Part shown: one piece after another, positions 56,801 through 64,000 of the stretch
Layout: every line of letters starts with the position of its first letter
Numbering within the stretch: the stretch's first letter is position 1
From: Eopsaltria australis
Taxonomy: Eukaryota; Chordata; Aves; Passeriformes; Petroicidae
Assembly (NCBI GenBank): GCA_034509425.1
Contig: JAVTVJ010000837.1
Location: forward strand, 1-64,000
Reading direction: 5' to 3'
Length of the DNA: 64,000 bases
Made by a program: the position numbers and the translations under genes
Notes under the pieces: generated by a model
Databases searched by the model: none
Told to the model about the DNA's origin: nothing
Seen by the model: the letters and a program-made list of their open reading frames with translations, nothing else

Positions 56801-59800
56801 GATGGGCCATCAGCAGGACCCAAGGCTTTATTGTCCATGACAGTTCAGGGGGAGTTATTAACTTAAACAAAAACTACATTTGTTTCCAAAGCATGTCCAA
56901 CATAAGTATGACTCCAGCAGAGCACAGGGCATAAACTGAGAGGTCTCTACTAGATTAGAAGCCCAAGAGGATTTTCTAACTCCAGTAGGCATCAATGTCT
57001 TAGTGAGAAGGCGTTGCCTTTGAAGAGAGAAGAGAAAAGCCTTCCTTCCTGTGGTGAGGAGATGTGAATCACCAGATTGGGTATTTCAGCAGCAATTTGT
57101 CTGGATACAGGCTGAATTACTTTTTTTTTTTTTTAAATAAAGTTGTTTACAAGCAAGCCTTCTACAAAATAAACAACCTTTCTATAAAAACTCTGTTAAT
57201 AGTCTCTTCTTCCTGTGTCCCACTGTCTGTTTTCCTGATTGGCATATCCATCTTTCCTTACCATATTTGACAAAGAAAGATATCCCCCTGTTCATGCATC
57301 AGCACAAATGTAATCATTTTGACCCAACCCCACTCAAAGCAGGTCTTATTAGACCAGGTTTCTCAGGCCTTTCTCCAATCAAAATTGAGGTATTTTAACA
57401 GGGACCTGAGGTAAAATCAAGCTCTGAGTGGTGGAATTTAACCTTGGCTTACTTTTGTAAAGAGAGGGTACATATTTCACAAAATAAAAAAGGTAATTTT
57501 CTGTGGGAGACAGTTGTAGTTACAAAGGCATTGGCAGTTTCTTTCCAGAAGTCAGAGTTTCATTTTGTACATTTCCACACCAGCTTTGCAGACATCGTAT
57601 CCAAATTCAGCAGATGGCAAGGCCAACATGTGGTTCTGAATAATCTTCAGTAAAACACACCTGCCAAAAATGCATAGAGAATTAGGTACTCTGTGGTCTG
57701 TGCTTCTTCACTGCCTGTGTCTCTGTGCTGGAGACTTCATTTCCACAGTTTATCTGTCCTGGCAGCTTTGGATGAATCCAACCCATCAGCCAGTTTATCC
57801 ATGTACCTATAGGCTAAGGGTCAGCAACATCAATGTCCCTTCCCATGACTTTGTTCTCTATGGCCAGCTGGGAATGCCATGTTCCCAGCTGTAAAACAAC
57901 AGTGACTTTTAAATGTTGATGAAGAGTTACATTTTATTGTTCTGTGTGTAAGCCTCTGGGCATCTGTGCCTACTTTCTCTTAGAATTTCTGCCTTGGTGT
58001 CCAGGGTTCCTGGACAGAAACCATATCTACAAATGATCTTTTCAGCAAGCAGTCCAGTTCAGGCATCTGTTGTGGTTTGTATTTTGCAAACTTAATGCAA
58101 ATACTAAAATGCAGCACCTAATTGTGCTTTTTCAGGGGTATGACATACTGCTCAGATACACAGGAAATAAATGTTTCCCTTTACAGAAACCAGTTGTTTG
58201 CCTTCTTGCATTTTTAAAAACAAAATGTCAACAGAAAGGCCTAGAGACCAATGCCATTACAGTATTTACCTCCATGTCCTGTTACAGCTGTTTCTCACAG
58301 CCCAGGAAAGTTGCCACAGGCAGCTTGATTCAAAGTTGTATCCTTGTTTGCTATACCCACTATTAAAATTACTGCAAAGATCTGTGTTTTGATAACAGCA
58401 GTGTTGTGTGCTTGCCTGTTTTTCATTCCAAGTTGTGATGTTTGTTTCAGCCCAGCTTAAAGTTGCACAGAATGCAGAACAAAGCAAATCCTTCCTTGTG
58501 CAATCTCCTTGGTGGGTCTGAGTCTGTTCTGCCCAACACCCCCAGTTCCCCCAGTGTATGTGTCTGCATACACTGCTGTGGAGCCAAAAATACCCGGGCA
58601 TTTCTTCCAGTAGGGTTAAACAGCCAGGCCCTTCACATTGGGGGTGAGGGCTGTAGGTGACTGGGGAAAACAAACCACTTAATAAACAATACCTCTGATT
58701 AGATAGGGATGAACAAGCTGGACTTTGAGACGATTAAGCAAGACTGCAGAGTACAGAAAACAGGAAACATCCAGCACGGTGTGGAGAGGTGGGCAGGAGG
58801 CAGACTCCACTCTGCTCAGATTAGACTTTAACCCCATCACGCAGGCAGCAGCCTCTTGGGGAAACAGAGCCAGGTGTTTTTCATGTGGATGCATATTATT
58901 CTTGGACATCCTTCCAACTCCCAGTGTTTTTTTCCATTCCATTTCAATCCATTTTACAGGTCTGACCACATCCAAAAGTAGTTTTTAATTTACTTAAGTG
59001 CAAAGAGAAGCTGTAAGTTTTAAATTTTTCTCGTGGTGACCACATCATCTCTGAAGTTGCTTCATGCATTTCTTTCTTTTTCACCATTCTTTCTGCAGTG
59101 TACAACAATTTATCAGTCTTCCTATTTACTTTTTTTTAATTTAAAATGCTAGTTCATTTGAATAGTTAAAGGCAAAACATCAGAATTATACTGCTAGAAA
59201 CAGACAATAAAAAATAGCAATCTGGAAAGTGATAAGCAATCAAAACATTTTTATCTGTTGTCTTTAAAACAGGCTTTCTGTTGATTTTAATACACTTTGT
59301 CCATTCAGTGCACAACTGTCAGATCCTTTGACAGCAAGGCTGGATATAACAAGGACAGCAATTCAATTAACTTCTACTACAAAAATCCAATACTTGCATT
59401 GTCAAATTCCAAAAAGTAAACTCACAAATTAAGACCTAACTAATAACTCATGTCACATGTGAATACAGTTTTCAGTGGTCCTTAGTATTTTAAATGCATA
59501 CTTCTGTCACCTTTTGTATGGTAATTTCAGTTGAAAAAGTTGTCACCAGCAAAATCTCCAAGCCATTCAAATAGAAAATTCACTTATGTTGTGCCACATT
59601 TTTGAGAGGAAATGCTAGACACTTGTGTTTTAACCTTACCAGTCTCTTATAGCTAACTACCACTTTCTGTTTCAATGCTAAAAAAGACACAACAATGAAC
59701 ATTTAAGCTCTGTTACTAGTTATGCATCTTGTTTGCAGTGATGTTTCAAACATAGATATAGTTTTTTATATTTCAAGACAGTTTATATCAGCTCTCTCAT

Positions 59801-62340
59801 GAACACATAAAAAAGCCATAATCTGTCCCTTGGTCACTGTGTTTATTTAAGCAATCAATTCTCAGACATACAAAACTCAAAACCAGCTAGTAATCCTTTC
59901 TCTAATAAATGATTGTACTCCTCATGAAGAAAGTGTATAATCAATCACTGCAGTAGTCTGCATAATAATTTTTAAGAATTCAAAAACCTAAGAGTAGTCG
60001 TTTAGTGGAAGTAACCTCCCTTCTTGTTCACCCTATCCTTATCCTTGACTGGGATTTTTGTCTTATGTCCTGGGGATGAGGAACCCCAGGGATGCAGAGG
60101 AGAAATGGTTCTGCCTCTGAAACAACTCCCACTGGGAACCCTGCCTTCATGGCCACTGGAAAGGTGTGAGAGTTGCCAGGTCTGAGTTCAAACACTACCT
60201 CCATGAGACAGAATTACAGCTTGGGTAATATATCAATTTTGCCATGGAATATTTAGTGCAGGCAGTGATTTGGTACTTTTTATGGGCCAGGTTAGTTTGG
60301 TTAAATGCAAGTACACTGCATTCCCCTCATTTCCCTCTTATTATTTAAGAAAGGATACTACTATAACCTCATTTTAAGAGGGACAAGTACCACTGAAGTA
60401 TGATTACGTGTGATGGCAGTATGTACTCTTTTCCAGTGACATTTTAATCTCACTGCCATTTCTGCACAGTGATGGGTCTGCATACTAACACCTTAATATG
60501 ACATATCTGCTACAATTCTTCATTCCATATTCTGATCTGAAAAGGCTCCCATTCTTAAATTAAAAAGATAAGCATCATGCCCGTTGACCTTTCTATACTT
60601 GTGTTCCCAAAATCTCTGTGATGACCTGTAATCCTGAGTTTGAAGTGGTGGATTGAAGGGTCAGAAGGCCTGGAAAGGCACACAATAGCAATTTTCCATC
60701 TAGAAATACTTTTATATACTTCTGAAGAGTTAAGAATGCAAGGTGGCCTACAGGGGATTATTTAAAGTGTATCTAAATGTCTGACACTGCTTTTTTCAAG
60801 AAGACCCCCACAGATTTTCTGTAATAGCCTGTCAGACCATATCACAGATGACACTGGTAATAAAACAAATAAAACACTTCCAAGAACTTCCCTCCTGTGT
60901 CAGCTTCAACCAAACCAGGAACAACAGGACTCAAACTCTGATTTTGAAGAAGACCACCATAATAACACCTTCTTGATCTCAAGAAGGTCTTTGATAAGGT
61001 ATTTAATTAAAAATATTTTTAATCTATATTAGATGTCTCTGTTGTGGTGGAGAAACTTTAATACATCATGGGGTTTGTCCTTCTGCTAGGATGGGAGAAA
61101 TGGAAAGTAAAGCAAACACTGTAAAGCAGGAAAGGGTTTATGTCCATGTTGTGTGCCACAGCATCCTTCAGCAAAAAAAGCATGGATCAGGAAGGGCAAA
61201 GTGAAAGAAAACAGAGCAACACAAGAACAAGGCCTTTGACTGGACTGCATTGTGAGCTCTTTCAGAGGTTTCTCTGCTGTCGGGCTGGTAGGTTCCTCAG
61301 GTTTCCTACAAGCACTGACTTTGGCATCAGCTGCACAAGAGAGGCTCAAGAAGGAAGTGCCCTAAGTAAGATAGTGTTACAGAGAGAGGAGAAATCAGGT
61401 GTCTCACCTGTCCATGTAAAGGCCAAAGGGGTCACTGCATGAGCCAAACAAACAGAGAAACTACGTCATTCTTCAGGCAAACACTGGGTCTCTGTGGTAA
61501 AACGTGCCAATGTCCAAGGTTGCAGAGGGTGTTGTTCCTGGGGGTATGAAGTTTATCCAACAGATCCTGGGCTGTACTTCCATCCAGGAGTACTGGCCTG
61601 CAGGATGGAGAGAAAGAAAATAAAGCAAATAATCAAGTCTATAGGCTTGGACTTGGTGAATGGCTGTAGTGTGGATTCATACAAACTGCAATGCTGATAC
61701 ACCGCTTATACAGCATTAGTATTTTTCACTGAAAAATTTTGCTAAGCAACAGAGAAGTTTGCATGTCACTGCAGTATAGGTGGGCTTCTCAGTGGGATTT
61801 GGGTGAAAATCTGGCTTGCAGCTGTGCACTTAAATGTGGGCATATTTGGTCTGACAACCATTATTTTCACATCTACACTGTATTACAGGATATCAGAATG
61901 CTTTCATTAAACCTGACACTAGCATCACATTTTGCCTTTCCATACATCAACTGGGAAAGGAAAATATGTTTCCATGCTAGACTTCCAAGTGGGAAAAAGC
62001 AATTAACACTTTAAAAGCCACTGAAATTATACCAACTCATGCCAGTCAAGCATCTGTTGCATTGTTTCTGCATTTTGTTTTCTGCTCTTTCTTCCAGCAG
62101 TTTCCTAAGTATAAGCTTTCAGAAGATCTAACCCTAAATGATAAAATTGTGCCCAAAATACCTGTAAGCAATTTCCATGGTTTCTCTTGTAGTTATTTTT
62201 GTTCTGTTTTAGAAAGAGGAGTAATAATTTGAAATATCTTGAAAAACCTCTCAGTTTTACTGCACGAATGGCCTTATATATACAGGGGAGGGGAAAGGGG
62301 AGGAACAGCAGGAGCATGACCAGATCCCACTGGAGGTGTG
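53840..62340. other. PGAP4 3' UTR and gene-free stretch
   Basis: Starts with the PGAP4 3' UTR. Candidate polyadenylation signals are ATTAAA at 54,494 and AATAAA at about 55,880; I cannot choose between them. Beyond that, AT-rich sequence shows no recognised exon, RNA gene or transposon; open frames are all short. Confidence 0.5.
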
Positions 62341-62357
62341 TGGTGGTGGTCTGATAG

Positions 62358-62362
62358 CCAAT
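62358..62362 (+). promoter_or_regulatory. CCAAT box upstream of putative ALDOB exon 1
   Basis: CCAAT in CTGATAGCCAATGACCG, about 105 bases before the TATA box at 62,464. Confidence 0.5.
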
Positions 62363-62463
62363 GACCGATCTTGAGCAGCGACACCTTCCCGGACAGCTTG
62401 CAGGGGAGGAGGGACAATGAAGGAGTGGAGGGGAGGAGAAAAAATAAGCCCCACCAAGAATTT

Positions 62464-62470
62464 TATAAAA
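62464..62470 (+). promoter_or_regulatory. TATA box of putative ALDOB promoter
   Basis: TATAAAA in AATTTTATAAAAGTTAGTG. The start of transcription would fall near 62,495. Directly downstream, GTTAGTGATTAGA (62,471-62,483) is a partial match to the HNF1 consensus, a factor known to drive liver aldolase B. The match is imperfect (three mismatches) and its place after the TATA box is unusual. Confidence 0.5.
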
Positions 62471-62494
62471 GTTAGTGATTAGAAGGACTGGGTC

Positions 62495-62554
62495 TCTTTG
62501 CCTGCAAACACCTCACCAGAAGCTTGTAGCAGCAGAGGCACTGCCCACAAACAA
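62495..62554 (+). other. ALDOB: Putative noncoding exon 1 of ALDOB
   Basis: About 60 bases from the expected start site to a perfect donor (ACAA/GTAAGT at 62,555). No ATG lies in it, consistent with the noncoding first exon of vertebrate aldolase B genes. The identity rests on synteny: in human, ALDOB lies next to PGAP4 in the same orientation. The coding exons would lie beyond 64,000, so no protein evidence is available. Confidence 0.45.
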
Positions 62555-63925
62555 GTAAGTATAATAATTTAATTTTTAAACTGTAAAGCTGGTACATATA
62601 TCAGTACCTGAGGCCTGGTGTGTTTATCTACAGTGGGCTTGGGAAGTTGTTTTTGTTTTTGTTTTATTTTTTTTGTTTCAGGAACAGCTTGTGAGAAATA
62701 AGCAGTCAGCTATTCTGAAGTGGTATTCTAAAGTGATCCATTTGCGGCTAGCACTGGCTTTCTAACTTAGCTTAGTCACTCAGAAATCCTGGAGTGAGTG
62801 AGTGAGTCCATCGTCTAAGGGAACTAGAGCAATAACATACCTGCATTGCTTTCTGTTGCTTTGTTTTGTGTTTGTTTTTGCTTGTGGTGTACATAAATTT
62901 CTGTTTTGCAAGGAGAACAGAGAATGACTGGAGAAGGCAGCTGGTTCTGACCTACATCAGTGCTGACAGAAGTGCAATTATGTGTGTTTCTTGTGCAGCT
63001 TCTTCTGAAGCATTAGTGCAGTGGTGTGGATAAGATTCTTTGGCAAGGGGGTGTAAGGTGTGCAGTGCAGGAAAACAATACCTGCTCCTGCATCAGGCTG
63101 TAACCTTTCAAGCTGTGAACAGCCAGCTTCAGAAAACTGCTTGACCAACTCAAATCCTCACTGAGTCTGTGATCCTCCATAATTTTCTCAACCATCCCAT
63201 CCCCCAAAACTATTTAGACCACCTGAGACTCTCAACACTGCTTCCCCCAGCCTCCCCTGCTGGCAATACAAGGCTTGAATTCTCATGCAAATCTAACAGC
63301 AATTTTTTACCTTCTCTGAGAAAAGTCCAGCTCTAAAAGAGAAGTAGCTTCTCCTTAATAACACTTGCTTCCAAGCAGCCATCTTCTTACCACCTCAGCC
63401 ACATCTAGCTATTCTGAGTGCTCTGCACTGACTGCAGAGGACAGGTCTCTGAGTACATAATCTCCTTTTATAGTTGCTAGGGAAATGAAATAGGGATACA
63501 TTTGCTCAGGGCTTGAGTATAGCTCTGAGGCTAACATGGGAACCAGCACAGGGAACTTCAGATCTGCAGTTCCACCTGAAACAAGGTCTCTAGACAGAAC
63601 ATTAAGATGGTAAAAAAACTCAAGAGAGGAAAAAACAACCAAGCAATTTACAATCATATATGCCCCAAAGGACCTATGGAGATGGTGATGTTAGCATGTC
63701 AATCAAAAACATCTGCCCCTTTTTCTAGGTGACAGAAGTCTGAGTATCTCTTTTTGTCCCATACCCTTGAGACTTTTTAAAATCCAGAAATGAAACATTT
63801 TGCTAGCCCAAACCTTCATCTCAGTGCAAAGACGATAGGAGAAATGCCCTGTTCTTTCCTGAGAGCTCCTTCATACCTACCAGAGGCACCACTTCCACCT
63901 TGACTCCTTAAAACAGGTACTTACA
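62555..63925. other. Putative ALDOB intron 1
   Basis: No coding exon found. T-rich runs with GTTTT words at 62,645-62,680 and 62,855-62,880; otherwise nothing recognisable. Confidence 0.4.
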
Positions 63926-63927
63926 GA

Positions 63928-64000
63928 GAATCATGGGATAATTCAGACTGAAAAGGACACAGGAGGTCTATAGTCCAACCATCCTCTGCCCAAAGCATGG
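63928..64000 (-). mobile_element. CR1 LINE fragment at right window edge, minus strand
   Basis: AGAGAATCATGGGATAATTC, then AGACTGAAAAGGACACAGGAGG and TAGTCCAACC: a diverged CR1 3' end in reverse, cut by the window edge. Confidence 0.75.

Noticed and set aside
1..64000. tRNA, rRNA, CRISPR or bacterial-type operons
   Set aside because: None seen; introns, CR1 elements and CpG islands show a vertebrate nuclear genome, and no cloverleaf or direct-repeat-spacer pattern was noticed.

Overview
This window looks like a piece of a bird genome. It carries many CR1 LINE fragments with the typical 3' end, one avian-type retroviral LTR, and the gene order RNF20 - PGAP4 (TMEM246) - ALDOB promoter, which matches human 9q31. 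That block belongs to the avian Z chromosome (ALDOB is a classical Z-linked marker in chicken), so the window is most likely Z-linked. A W gametolog cannot be excluded from sequence alone, but the low ERV density argues for Z.

Region 1 (1-14,060) is the unusual part. A large inverted repeat (palindrome) has arms 1-4957 and 6531-11479, and the left arm runs off the window edge. Each arm carries a spliced, open gene encoding a heat-shock-factor protein of the HSF5 type. The right copy is complete: five exons, consensus splice sites, 410 residues. The left copy is its mirror image and lacks only the last exon, which lies beyond position 1. I found about five substitutions and three indels between the arms, all intronic. 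Inside the arms lies a second, clearly older inverted repeat (about 4958-5400 and 5990-6530). It is strongly diverged and is interrupted in the middle by a retroviral LTR. The sharp change from near-identity to divergence looks like the edge of a gene-conversion tract. Downstream of the right arm (11.9-13.7 kb) is a rearranged, partial copy of the same unit, so this looks like a small HSF5-like amplicon.

Region 2 (15,870-34,700) is RNF20 on the minus strand. I could place all 19 coding exons; they join without a frame break into 984 residues ending in the C3HC4 RING. A CpG island at about 34.15-34.7 kb is its probable promoter. It holds a short GGGGCC-type hexanucleotide run and is abutted by a CR1 copy. 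A (TG)n tract sits directly at the acceptor of the RING exon.

Region 3 (34,700-52,520) has no recognisable coding gene. It holds a 468-base homopyrimidine tract, a second CpG island with two minisatellites (43.0-43.96 kb) that probably carries the noncoding first exon of PGAP4, CR1 pieces including a decayed CR1 endonuclease region, and AT-rich sequence.

Region 4 (52,520-64,000) has the single-exon PGAP4 coding sequence (395 residues), a long gene-free stretch, and at 62.35-62.55 kb a TATA/CCAAT promoter plus a small exon with a good splice donor. By position and orientation the latter is probably the noncoding first exon of ALDOB. The window ends inside a CR1 copy.

RNF20 and PGAP4 are divergently transcribed, and PGAP4 and the putative ALDOB run in tandem, as in human. 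The HSF5-like palindrome lies on the 3' side of RNF20, where human has GRIN3A.
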